Source of the DNA: Desulfobulbus sp.
GTDB taxonomy: Bacteria > Desulfobacterota > Desulfobulbia > Desulfobulbales > Desulfobulbaceae
DNA: 5,652 bases
Assembly: GCA_028684915.1 (NCBI GenBank)
Contig: JAQUEZ010000341.1
Span: 1 to 5,652, forward strand
Reading direction: 5' to 3'
Part shown: piece after piece, positions 1 to 5,652 of the stretch
Layout of the letters: each line of letters begins with the position of its first letter
Numbering within the stretch: the stretch's first letter is position 1
Notes under the pieces: model-generated
Databases searched by the model: none
Seen by the model: the letters and a program-made list of their open reading frames with translations, nothing else
Told to the model about the DNA's origin: nothing
Position numbers and translations under genes: made by a program

Positions 1-445
1 ATAATCGTTGCCGACGCTCCCTGAACCAGCGAGGCATACACACCGGTCTGGCAATTATCGACCTTGCCGAGACGGCCGCACCATTGGCGGGCAACGCCGA
101 CAGACTTTTTCCCTTTTTTGGGTATGGAGCTTTCGTCGAGAATGAGGCCGCTGTCAGGGGTACCCCCTAAAAGACGATCGGCGTCCAAGGCCACCTGATC
201 CATTACGGGGCGGTAATCCCAGGGAGAATGCGTCGTGAAATGCTGCAATGATTGATACTGCGTTTCCGGCACGACTTCGGTCATCCGTTCGACATTTTTA
301 CGAGCAGCCTGCATGAGTCCACTCAGGTAACTCAATGACTGTTCGATAACAGAACGCGTCTTGGTGACAAACAAATGTTGGTAACGCGAATGAAAAGCGC
401 AAAACGAATCCGCCACAGCCTCAAGTGGTCGTTGGCGTATGACAT
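1..445 (-). pseudogene. IS701-like DDE transposase, 5' part, probably frameshifted and cut by the window edge
   Basis: Transposase of an insertion sequence that would cut and rejoin DNA at the element's ends. An uninterrupted minus-strand frame from about 485 down to the left edge encodes a protein with FCAFHSRYQHLFVTKTR, then a Gln/His/Trp-rich stretch (LQHFTTHSPWDYRPV), then LILDESSIPKKGKKSVGVARQW. This is the N-terminal pattern of IS701-type transposases (DDE superfamily, PF13546-like). The Asp of LILDES (codon 135-137) is the expected first catalytic acid; the remaining acids lie outside the window. That frame has no ATG before the conserved part. The best start is ATG at 443-445, with AGGA six bases upstream, reading MSYANDH, but it is in another frame and departs from the conserved protein at about 419-427. 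A single missing base there would join MSYANDH to EAVADSF. I infer an inactivating frameshift; a sequencing error or a non-ATG start are alternatives. Family call is strong, broken state moderate. Confidence 0.8.
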
Positions 446-540
446 TTTTGTTCCTATTTTGGGTTTTCCGAATACGGTCTGTGGCTCATCATGATTTCGC
501 ATGAAAAAAATTAATAACGTTGGTTTGCTATACACAAGGC
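1..540. mobile_element. Insertion sequence remnant, one end inside the window, boundary not defined
   Basis: The transposase reading leftward implies that the element's 5' end lies somewhere beyond 445, probably within the next 50-150 bases. I cannot place the terminal inverted repeat or target-site duplication because the other end is outside the window. The right limit given is therefore only approximate. Confidence 0.45.
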
Positions 541-1029
541 GAGATCATCGATACCGTCAATAAGGCTCTGGGCCAGACGCAAAAATTACTCAGGTTGCGG
601 GTATTTTTTACTCTCTGCGTTGGCTCTCGTATAAACCACTCAACTGCAACCACTGAATGCCCCCCCTTGACCATTGCGGGACTCTAGTTTTCTCAAACAA
701 TCATTTGCGGTATGGAAGGAATGCACTGACGGTGTTTGCGGCTTGCCAAAATAAGGCCTTGATACCACGCCGGTTTCTCACAGTTCCTGCTCATGGCACG
801 CAGCCGCAGAAAAAACAAAACAACTTCCAGATTCATTGACGAGGCCATCTTGGTGGTCATAATTTGAATACGGCGACACCTCACAATAGCTTGTATATAT
901 TCTATTTTTTACACATACAGATATACGCCAATAGGATAGTTTTTAGCTTTAATAATGCATTTTCCCTCAATCCAACCTTGACGAAAATGTGATAAAAAAA
1001 TTATTCGAAAATTAAATCGGCTATGCATG
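486..1029. other. Gene-free stretch between the insertion sequence and the ferredoxin promoter
   Basis: No convincing gene on either strand. Short open frames at 657-839 (plus) and 693-884 (minus) overlap each other, lack recognisable motifs and have no good ribosome-binding site. A plus-strand frame through about 520-690 gives a plausible-looking stretch (GEIIDTVNKALGQTQKLL, about 538-591) with no identifiable start or family; it could be the tail of a gene disrupted by the element, but this is weak. From about 885 the sequence becomes strongly AT-rich, as expected for a promoter region. Confidence 0.5.
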
Positions 1030-1059
1030 TTGACTATTGATTTTATTTTACATTAATGT
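1030..1059 (+). promoter_or_regulatory. Candidate sigma70-type promoter of the ferredoxin gene
   Basis: TTGACT at 1030-1035 matches five of six bases of the -35 consensus. With an 18-bp spacer, TAATGT at 1054-1059 is a mediocre -10 (three of six). It sits in AT-rich DNA about 50 bases upstream of the ferredoxin ATG, leaving a leader of roughly 45 nt. The weak -10 fits a promoter needing an activator or being tightly controlled, but that is inference. TATAAA at 1078-1083 is another possible -10, without a clear -35. Confidence 0.4.
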
Positions 1060-1060
1060 A
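1049..1060. promoter_or_regulatory. Perfect 12-bp palindrome over the ferredoxin -10 region (possible operator)
   Basis: TACATTAATGTA is identical to its own reverse complement and covers the candidate -10 hexamer. A dimeric repressor bound here would block RNA polymerase. I do not recognise it as the site of a named regulator. AT-rich DNA can give such palindromes by chance, so the regulatory reading is tentative. Confidence 0.35.
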
Positions 1061-1110
1061 TAGATTTTGTTTCGAAGTATAAATTCCCATCCCCGTTTAA
1101 AGGAGAAAAA

Positions 1111-1293
1111 ATGCATAAGATCGATCCTGATGAGTGTCAATTTTGTGGTGCATGCATAAGCGCCTGTCCTGCTGATGCAATCATCCATCCCCATGGAAAA
1201 AATTATTATGAGATAACTGAGGATTGTCTTGATTGCGGCTCGTGCGAAGCCGAATGTGGTTTCAATGCAATTATTACGGACGCTACCGAGTAA
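1111..1293 (+). CDS. 2[4Fe-4S] bacterial-type ferredoxin
   Basis: Small cytoplasmic electron carrier of 60 residues, the usual size for clostridial-type dicluster ferredoxins. Two cysteine motifs are complete: C9-x2-C12-x2-C15-x3-C19-P and C39-x2-C42-x2-C45-x3-C49. By family rule the first three cysteines of one motif plus the last of the other ligate each cluster, giving two low-potential [4Fe-4S] centres. The usual Pro after the last cysteine of motif 2 is Gly50. The protein is acidic, with few basic residues, typical of ferredoxins that dock on oxidoreductases. Start is clear: AAAGGAG at 1099-1105 lies five bases before ATG. It is alone, with its own candidate promoter and strong terminator, and points towards the convergent signalling operon. 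The redox partner (hydrogenase, ketoacid oxidoreductase, electron bifurcation complex and so on) cannot be told from the window. Its DNA is visibly more AT-rich than the kinase and regulator genes. Confidence 0.96.
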   Translation: MHKIDPDECQFCGACISACPADAIIHPHGKNYYEITEDCLDCGSCEAECGFNAIITDATE

Positions 1294-1334
1294 ATCAAAC
1301 TCACGTATCCGGCTGTTTTCGAAACGACCAACAA

Positions 1335-1391
1335 AATTTGCAACGGCACCTGAATCTTCTCTGGTGCCGTTGTAAATTCAGCTTTTTTTTT
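1335..1391 (+). terminator. Strong intrinsic terminator of the ferredoxin gene
   Basis: A 16-bp stem pairs 1335-1350 with 1363-1378. It is perfect except for one G-U wobble (1340 with 1373), has the GC-rich core CAACGGCACC/GGTGCCGTTG and a 12-base loop. Four bases later comes a run of nine T (1383-1391). It lies 41 bases after the ferredoxin stop codon. The opposite strand lacks a comparable T run, so it mainly serves the ferredoxin transcript. Confidence 0.88.
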
Positions 1392-1551
1392 ATAAAGTGC
1401 CAGCAAGCAGCAGCATACGACAATGAAAATCTTTTTTGATCGATAGGGATTACTCTTCTCCTGATCGCATCAAGTTCAACAGAACCATTCTGCCAACATA
1501 ACAATTCATTTTTAGGCAAAAATTGGCCCCGTCAAACGGACGATAAAAAAA

Positions 1552-2928
1552 CTAACTCACTTTAATTCCATGTTTTTCGATACGATAAGTCAGGGTCGGC
1601 CGGGAGATACCGAGCAGTTGGGCGGCGCGAGTGCGGTTGGAGCCGCTGAGCTCAAGGGCCTGGATGATGAGTTGTTTGGTGAGTTCATCCAGGTTCAGGC
1701 CCCGCGACGGAATCTGGATGTTGAGTTCGCCGCTCTGGGATGCACCGGGAAAAGAAACGGCAAGAAAGGCCAGGTACTCGGGCAGAATAAGTGGCCCGTC
1801 TTCCATGAGGATAACCCGCTCAACCATGTTCTTCAGCTCGCGAATATTGCCCTTCCAGGGGTAGCGCACCAGTAGTTCCTGGGCTTCCGGGGCAATGCCG
1901 CGAAAGTTCTTATTGAATTGCCGGTTCAACCTGTTCATGAAAAAGCAGACCAGGGGAATAATGTCTGCCTTGCGTTCCCGAAGCGGGGGAATGTCGACCC
2001 TGGCGACGTTGAGGCGGTAATAGAGATCCTCCCGGAAGTCCCCGGCCTTGACCAGTTGCTCCAGGCGCCTGTTAGTGGCGGCAACCACCCGCACATCCAC
2101 CCGTTTCTTCTCTGTTCCCCCTACCGGATAAAACTCGCGCTCCTCAAGAAAACGCAACAGTTTGACTTGGGCGGAGGTCTGCAGTTCGCCGATCTCATCG
2201 AGCAGGAGCGTTCCGCCCTCGGCCATCTCGATCTTGCCCTTCTTACCCTCAACCAGTCCGCCGGTGAAGGCGCCCTTGGCATAGCCGAAGAGTTCACTCT
2301 CCAACAGATCCTTGCTGATGGCCCCGCAGTTGATGCCCACAAAGGGCTTGGTCGCGCGACTGCTGCGATGATGGATGAATCGAGCCACTACCTCCTTGCC
2401 CACCCCGCTTTCGCCCTCGATGAGCACGGTGGTACTGTAAGCCTTGGCCGCCTTGTCGGCGAAATCGAGCACCGCGCGGAACCCCTCGCTCTCGGCTATG
2501 ATGTCGGCGAGGTTGAAGGCATCGGAGGAGGCGGAGCGAAGCGCTTCCACCTCCTGCACCAGCCGCAGGTTGTCCAGGGTTTTCTCGATAATGATTTCAA
2601 GCATTTCGATATCAAGGGGTTTAACCAGATAATCGTGGGCACCCAACTTCATCGAGGTGACCACAGTCTTAATATCCTCGTAGGCGGTCATCATGATGAT
2701 AAAAAGATCGCCCTTGATCTTGCGCATTTTCCCCAGGGTTTCGATGCCGTCCATGCCGGGCAGGCGAATATCGAGCAGCACCAGATCAACGCTCTGTTTC
2801 TTGAGCAGACGCAGGGCCTCTTCCCCGCTTCCCGCAATCAGTGTATCGTAGTTGCCCGAGAGGATATTCTTCAGGGAGTTCTGCAGCAGCCTATCGTCAT
2901 CAACGATCAAAATTTTATATCGATACAT
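1552..2928 (-). CDS. NtrC-family sigma54-dependent response regulator (receiver, AAA+, Fis-type HTH)
   Basis: Cytoplasmic transcription activator of 458 residues, the normal length for the family. Receiver domain at about 4-120: acidic pair D10/D11, phosphoacceptor D53 (LLDIRLPGMDG), T81 and K103-P104. AAA+ domain at about 140-388: Walker A GESGVGKE (172-179), sigma54-contact loop GAFTGG (219-224), Walker B TLLLDEIG (240-247, D244/E245), AATN sensor I (283-286), GNIRELKN sensor II region (360-367). A roughly 24-residue linker leads to a Fis-type helix-turn-helix at about 413-455 (NRTRAAQLLGISRPTLTYRI). Phosphorylation should trigger oligomerisation and ATP-driven opening of sigma54 promoters. 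The loop ends in Gly where Ala is the family norm. Start: ATG at 2926-2928, preceded by GAGG seven bases upstream, overlapping the kinase gene by 22 nt, so the two are co-transcribed and probably translationally coupled. The pathway controlled cannot be deduced. Confidence 0.96.
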   Translation of the reverse strand: MYRYKILIVDDDRLLQNSLKNILSGNYDTLIAGSGEEALRLLKKQSVDLVLLDIRLPGMDGIETLGKMRKIKGDLFIIMMTAYEDIKTVVTSMKLGAHDYLVKPLDIEMLEIIIEKTLDNLRLVQEVEALRSASSDAFNLADIIAESEGFRAVLDFADKAAKAYSTTVLIEGESGVGKEVVARFIHHRSSRATKPFVGINCGAISKDLLESELFGYAKGAFTGGLVEGKKGKIEMAEGGTLLLDEIGELQTSAQVKLLRFLEEREFYPVGGTEKKRVDVRVVAATNRRLEQLVKAGDFREDLYYRLNVARVDIPPLRERKADIIPLVCFFMNRLNRQFNKNFRGIAPEAQELLVRYPWKGNIRELKNMVERVILMEDGPLILPEYLAFLAVSFPGASQSGELNIQIPSRGLNLDELTKQLIIQALELSGSNRTRAAQLLGISRPTLTYRIEKHGIKVS

Positions 2929-5063
2929 CGGCTGCCCTCGGTTTGCTTTATCTGAAATTTGAGGGAAAAGGCCGTGCCCCTGCCCTCCTCGCTCTCCACC
3001 TCGACCGAGGCATTGTGCTGCTCGAGAATCTTATGCACGATGGAGAGCCCCAGGCCCGTGCCCTCGGTTTTGGTAGTGAAAAACGGGTTAAAGATCTTGC
3101 CTAGGTCCTCCTTTGCAATACCGACGCCGTGATCAATAAATTGCAGCAAAGCAACATCGTTACATTTTCCATGCCCCTTGATCACACGGCCGACGATGTC
3201 GATGCCGCCGCCGCCGGGCATGGCCTCCATGCCGTTGAGCAGCAGATTGACAAATACCTGGTGGATCTGATGGGCATCGATGACCACCTCGGGAATCTCG
3301 TCACAGAGAGTGAGGTGCGCCACCACCTTCTTTTTCTTGAACTGGGAGTCCATCAGGGTGATGGCCCCCTTGAGAATGCGGACGATGGAGTTGCTCATCA
3401 GGCTGGGCTGGGAGGGTTTGGCAAAATCGAGCATACCCTTGACCAGTATGCGAATGCGGTCGACCCCCTCTTGGGTGTCCTCGATAATGCTGCGGGCATG
3501 TTCATCCCCGACCAGTTTCTTGGCGAGAAGCTGCACGTTGAAGTTGATGCTGGCCAGCGGATTTCTAATTTCATGGGCAATGCCCGCTGACAGCTGCCCG
3601 AGCGAAGTCAGGCGGTCGAGCCGGCGGATCAGCTCATCGGTGCGCTTCTCCTCGGTGAGGTCGCGGACAATGAGCATGGCGCCGATCACATTACCCTGAT
3701 GGTTGCGCAGCAGCGATGAGGTCAGTCCTAAAAAGCCGGCGGTGCCGTTATGAGGATTCCACAAGACCTCCTTGCGGTTGACCACCGTGTGTTCATCAAG
3801 GGCCAGATCGATGATGCGCATGATCTCATCCTCAAAGACCTCGCCCACCTTACGCCCAAGAGCGTCGCTTCGCTTGATGTGAAAGATCTCCTCGGTTCGC
3901 TTGTTGATCGAGGTTATCTGCTTGCGCAGATTGATGGAAATCATGGAGTTGGGCGAACTCTCCAGGATGTATTCGCGAAAATTGCGTTCGGTCATCACCT
4001 GCCCATAGAGGCGGGCGTTGCGAATCAGGCTTGCGGTTTGGCCTGCAAAGATCATCAACAGTTTCAAATCTTCGCCAGTAAAGGCGCCGTGGCTGAGCCC
4101 CTCGGCGCAGACCACGCCAAGAATGCGCTTTTCACTGATGAGAGGAACGGCCAGCTTCGAGGCCACACCAGGCAGCATCTCCAGGTAGCGTTCATCCCGC
4201 TGCACATCCTGCACTAGAAGCGGCTGGCCGTGTTCCGCCACCCACCCGACCAGTCCCTGGCCAACCCGAAGCCGGTGGTACTGACGATCGATGTGCTCAA
4301 GGACATTGCTCGAGGTCAGGGTGAGGTGTTTGCCCTCCTCGTCGAGCACAAAGAGCATGCAGCTGAACGCCTTGGTGAGTTTGAGGGTGCTGGCGACCAC
4401 CCCCTTGTAGAGTTTTTCGAGGTGAAAGGTGGAGCTGGTCTTGCGGCTGATCTCCTGCAGAGTGTAGAGCTGCTTGATTTTTTTTTTGTTCTGCTCCTGG
4501 AGCCGGGCGTTTTCAATGATGATGCTCGCCTGGTTGGCAAAGGTGGCAAAGGCGTCGATGTCTTTTTTGGTCAGCTTGAGCTTGACGTCGTCCTTGTCGG
4601 CGGTGATCAGGCCGATGATATCGCGCTTGATCTGCAGGGGCACGGCAAGGGTGGAGACACGTCGCATGTTGCGCGCGATCTTGATGTCGATGGCCGTTGC
4701 ATCCGGATAGTTGAGGTAATCTTTGACAAAGATGGTTTTACCCTCCCGCGCCACGCGGGTTTCCACGCATTCGTGCTCTTTGAGGCGATACGGCAGGCGC
4801 ACCCGATCCAGCTCATAATCGCCGAATCCATGGGTATACCTGCATTCGAGCAGGGTTTTATCTTTATTGACCAACAGGATGATCAGGCGCGTGAACCCGA
4901 AGACCACCGAGATCTCTTTGACGATAGAGGTGAGAATGGTGTCCAGCGAAATAGGTCGGGTCAGCAGGGTACTGATCTTGTGGATGGAGGAGAGCAGTTT
5001 GTCCTTGGTTTTCAGGTCGGAGAGGCAGACCAGGTCGGACGCTATTGGTTTGTGCCGCATCAT
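2907..5063 (-). CDS. Soluble sensor histidine kinase, GAF-GAF-PAS-HisKA-HATPase
   Basis: Sensor kinase of about 718 residues, partner of the downstream NtrC-type regulator. Domains: GAF at about 36-185, linker helix with NKKKIK (192-197), second GAF at about 213-352 (VGQGLVGWVAEHGQP, VPLISEKRILGVV), PAS at about 361-472 (ILESSPNSMISIN), HisKA with H-box AGIAHEIRNPL (H497 is the predicted phosphorylation site), then the ATPase: N-box NLLLNGMEA (N606, N610), G1 DHGVGI (644-649), F-box FNPFFTTK (658-665), G2 GTGLGLS (668-674). There is no signal peptide or membrane segment, so it should sense a cytoplasmic ligand or redox state; the signal is unknown. Start choice: adjacent ATGs at 5061-5063 and 5058-5060 follow GAGG at 5067-5070; the second has the better spacing (six bases), giving 717 residues. 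The frame stays open upstream to an ATG at 5378, but that part resembles no domain, so I exclude it. An A10 run on the coding strand lies in the inter-GAF linker. Confidence 0.95.
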   Translation of the reverse strand: MMRHKPIASDLVCLSDLKTKDKLLSSIHKISTLLTRPISLDTILTSIVKEISVVFGFTRLIILLVNKDKTLLECRYTHGFGDYELDRVRLPYRLKEHECVETRVAREGKTIFVKDYLNYPDATAIDIKIARNMRRVSTLAVPLQIKRDIIGLITADKDDVKLKLTKKDIDAFATFANQASIIIENARLQEQNKKKIKQLYTLQEISRKTSSTFHLEKLYKGVVASTLKLTKAFSCMLFVLDEEGKHLTLTSSNVLEHIDRQYHRLRVGQGLVGWVAEHGQPLLVQDVQRDERYLEMLPGVASKLAVPLISEKRILGVVCAEGLSHGAFTGEDLKLLMIFAGQTASLIRNARLYGQVMTERNFREYILESSPNSMISINLRKQITSINKRTEEIFHIKRSDALGRKVGEVFEDEIMRIIDLALDEHTVVNRKEVLWNPHNGTAGFLGLTSSLLRNHQGNVIGAMLIVRDLTEEKRTDELIRRLDRLTSLGQLSAGIAHEIRNPLASINFNVQLLAKKLVGDEHARSIIEDTQEGVDRIRILVKGMLDFAKPSQPSLMSNSIVRILKGAITLMDSQFKKKKVVAHLTLCDEIPEVVIDAHQIHQVFVNLLLNGMEAMPGGGGIDIVGRVIKGHGKCNDVALLQFIDHGVGIAKEDLGKIFNPFFTTKTEGTGLGLSIVHKILEQHNASVEVESEEGRGTAFSLKFQIKQTEGSRCIDIKF
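4478..4487 (-). repeat. A10 homopolymer inside the kinase gene (T10 on the plus strand)
   Basis: Ten consecutive A on the coding strand encode Lys-Lys-Lys plus the first base of the next Ile codon, at residues 193-196 between the two GAF domains. Runs of this length are known sites of replication slippage and of transcriptional slippage by RNA polymerase. Losing one A would divert translation into a frame that ends near 4316; the product would keep only the first GAF domain. Confidence 0.85.
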
Positions 5064-5477
5064 GTACCTCGAGGGAGAAAATGAGGAGCCCCTACCTCTG
5101 TGATCAGGGCGCACCGCCGACCAGACACGGGTGGGATAGAATGCACAACTATCAATAAATTCCAGCTTTTGCAAGCAAGATGAACTCGTAATAAGCCCAT
5201 CACACTCTAAAAGATGGTTAAGTAAAAACACAGATATACAAAGAGCAGTGTTTTTCCCGGATCGAAAGCATACATAAGGTATGTCGAGCGTCGGAAAAAC
5301 CGCTACGATGCAGGAGATCGAAGTTTTTACGACATCATCAAGCAAGATAGGCAGAGCGGGAGCTGATTGCGCCGGCAAGCACGAACAACCGGGCTAAGAA
5401 TGGCGGGGGTGCGGCCGGACGGGTTGCCGGGGCACGTTGAACAGGTTGCGGTTTTCCCCCTGCGGGCGCATCAATTG
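5064..5477. other. Non-coding upstream region of the kinase operon
   Basis: No supportable gene. The kinase frame remains open on the minus strand as far as 5378, but its translation is Ser/Cys-rich and domain-free, and the only good ribosome-binding site is next to 5063. A minus-strand promoter for the operon should be here. I see only weak candidates, for example TTGCAA (5170-5175, minus strand), and no -24/-12 sigma54 promoter. About 5386-5470 is a GC-rich patch without recognisable content. Confidence 0.5.
5250..5300. repeat. Nested inverted repeat upstream of the kinase gene
   Basis: Three arm pairs lie symmetrically inside one another: GTTTTTCC (5250-5257) with GGAAAAAC (5293-5300); TCGA (5262-5265) with TCGA (5284-5287); CATAC (5269-5273) with GTATG (5279-5283). 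Together they give 17 pairable positions around a five-base centre, with small asymmetric bulges. It is about 190 bases upstream of the kinase start and could be a compound operator, a leader hairpin or chance. Confidence 0.5.
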
Positions 5478-5507
5478 AGGAGTGCCGCATGGGCGTGCAG
5501 CACTCCT
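5478..5507 (-). terminator. Hairpin downstream of the acyl-CoA dehydrogenase gene, possible terminator without a T run
   Basis: AGGAGTGC (5478-5485) pairs perfectly with GCACTCCT (5500-5507). After one mismatch, GCA (5487-5489) pairs with TGC (5496-5498), leaving a six-base loop. It starts about 54 bases after the acyl-CoA dehydrogenase stop. On the minus strand it is followed by CAATTGATG, not a T tract, so it may stabilise the 3' end of the mRNA or act as a weak or factor-assisted terminator. Confidence 0.5.
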
Positions 5508-5539
5508 CTTCATTTACGGATCAGGATAGCTCAGCTGAT

Positions 5540-5566
5540 GAGTAGTCGAGGGGGGAAAGACTACTC
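5540..5566 (-). repeat. Hairpin overlapping the acyl-CoA dehydrogenase stop codon
   Basis: GAGTAGTC (5540-5547) pairs perfectly with GACTACTC (5559-5566) around an 11-base loop. The arm at 5559-5566 contains the last sense codon and the TAG stop of the acyl-CoA dehydrogenase. On the minus strand the loop is pyrimidine-rich with a C6 run. It may act with the hairpin at 5478-5507 as an mRNA 3' end structure. Confidence 0.5.
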
Positions 5567-5652
5567 CTGGGCTAAAGACGCGCCGATCACAACCCGCAAA
5601 ATTTCACTGGTTCCTTCATAGATCTCGGTAATTTTGGCATCGCGCATCATCT
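5561..5652 (-). CDS. Acyl-CoA dehydrogenase, C-terminal end only
   Basis: The last 29 codons of a gene entering from the right edge read MMRDAKITEIYEGTSEILR, followed by VVIGASLAQE and TAG. The RDAKI-x-x-IYEGTSEI signature is the C-terminal hallmark of acyl-CoA dehydrogenases, flavoproteins that oxidise acyl-CoA to trans-2-enoyl-CoA and hand electrons to ETF. In the medium- and short-chain families the Glu of IYEGT is the catalytic base that takes the alpha proton; here it is codon 5615-5617. The C-terminal tail after it is normal in length. Substrate range cannot be judged from this fragment. About 500 bases and two hairpins separate it from the kinase gene on the same strand, so a separate transcription unit is likely. 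Confidence 0.9.
   Translation of the reverse strand, partial: MMRDAKITEIYEGTSEILRVVIGASLAQE

Noticed and set aside
794..808. TGGCAC-like -24 element of a sigma54 promoter
   Set aside because: The spacing from GG to the next GC is nine bases, not ten, the -12 box is poor, and no gene follows directly.
657..884. Overlapping short frames of 60 (plus) and 63 (minus) codons
   Set aside because: No family motif, no convincing ribosome-binding site, and they overlap each other on opposite strands.
1510..1551. Terminator for the response regulator gene on the minus strand
   Set aside because: Only a 4-bp stem (CGTC/GACG) followed by a short T run after a gap; too weak to call.
1918..2955. 345-codon open frame on the plus strand, antisense to the response regulator
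   Set aside because: It mirrors the codon bias of the regulator gene, has no recognisable domain or ribosome-binding site, and the minus-strand protein has every family motif.
4230..5084. 284-codon plus-strand frame antisense to the kinase GAF region (with a similar one at 3129-3590)
   Set aside because: Shadow frames of a strongly supported kinase gene, with low-complexity Asp/Gly/His-rich translations and no domain.
5064..5378. N-terminal extension of the kinase by 105 residues
   Set aside because: No domain or bacterial-protein character, no ribosome-binding site at 5378, and a good site just before 5063.
5524..5542. tRNA-like D-arm sequence (GGATAGCTCAGCTGATGAG)
   Set aside because: Resembles the 5' part of a tRNA, but there is no T-arm sequence, no acceptor pairing and no CCA, and the stretch runs into the dehydrogenase stop codon.
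5367..5621. 84-codon plus-strand frame at the right edge
   Set aside because: Crosses two hairpins and is antisense to the acyl-CoA dehydrogenase C-terminus; no motif.

Overview
The window carries a complete two-component signalling operon on the minus strand (a soluble GAF-GAF-PAS histidine kinase followed by an NtrC-type response regulator). Around it lie a small 2[4Fe-4S] ferredoxin gene on the plus strand, the broken 5' part of an insertion-sequence transposase at the left edge, and the last codons of an acyl-CoA dehydrogenase at the right edge. A bacterial-type 2[4Fe-4S] ferredoxin, a sigma54-activator response regulator and an acyl-CoA dehydrogenase together suggest an anaerobic, Gram-negative bacterium, perhaps a sulfate- or metal-reducing member of the Desulfobacterota. 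This is inference from gene style only; no marker gene is present.

Layout. (1) 1-445, minus: 5' part of an IS701-like DDE transposase running off the left edge; the best start (ATG at 445 with a good Shine-Dalgarno) is one base out of frame with the conserved protein, so this copy looks frameshifted. (2) About 486-1029: no supportable gene, becoming very AT-rich towards the ferredoxin. (3) 1030-1391, plus: a self-contained ferredoxin unit with a candidate promoter overlapped by a perfect 12-bp palindrome, a strong ribosome-binding site, the 60-residue ferredoxin and a strong intrinsic terminator. (4) 1552-5063, minus: kinase then regulator, overlapping by 22 nt. (5) 5064-5560: a non-coding stretch holding a nested inverted repeat and two hairpins. 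(6) 5561-5652, minus: C-terminus of an acyl-CoA dehydrogenase, entering from the right.

How they work together. The kinase has no membrane segment, so it probably reads a cytoplasmic signal through its GAF and PAS domains, autophosphorylates on His497 and passes the phosphate to Asp53 of the regulator. The regulator's AAA+ domain would then remodel sigma54-RNA polymerase at distant promoters. I found no convincing -24/-12 promoter in the window, so the targets are probably elsewhere. The ferredoxin is transcribed separately and convergently with the kinase-regulator operon; nothing in the sequence ties it directly to the signalling pair.

No clearly undescribed system is visible. The points most worth a second look are the transposase frameshift, an A10 homopolymer exactly in the linker between the two kinase GAF domains, the GAFTGG variant of the sigma54-contact loop, the palindrome over the ferredoxin promoter, and the nested dyad upstream of the kinase.
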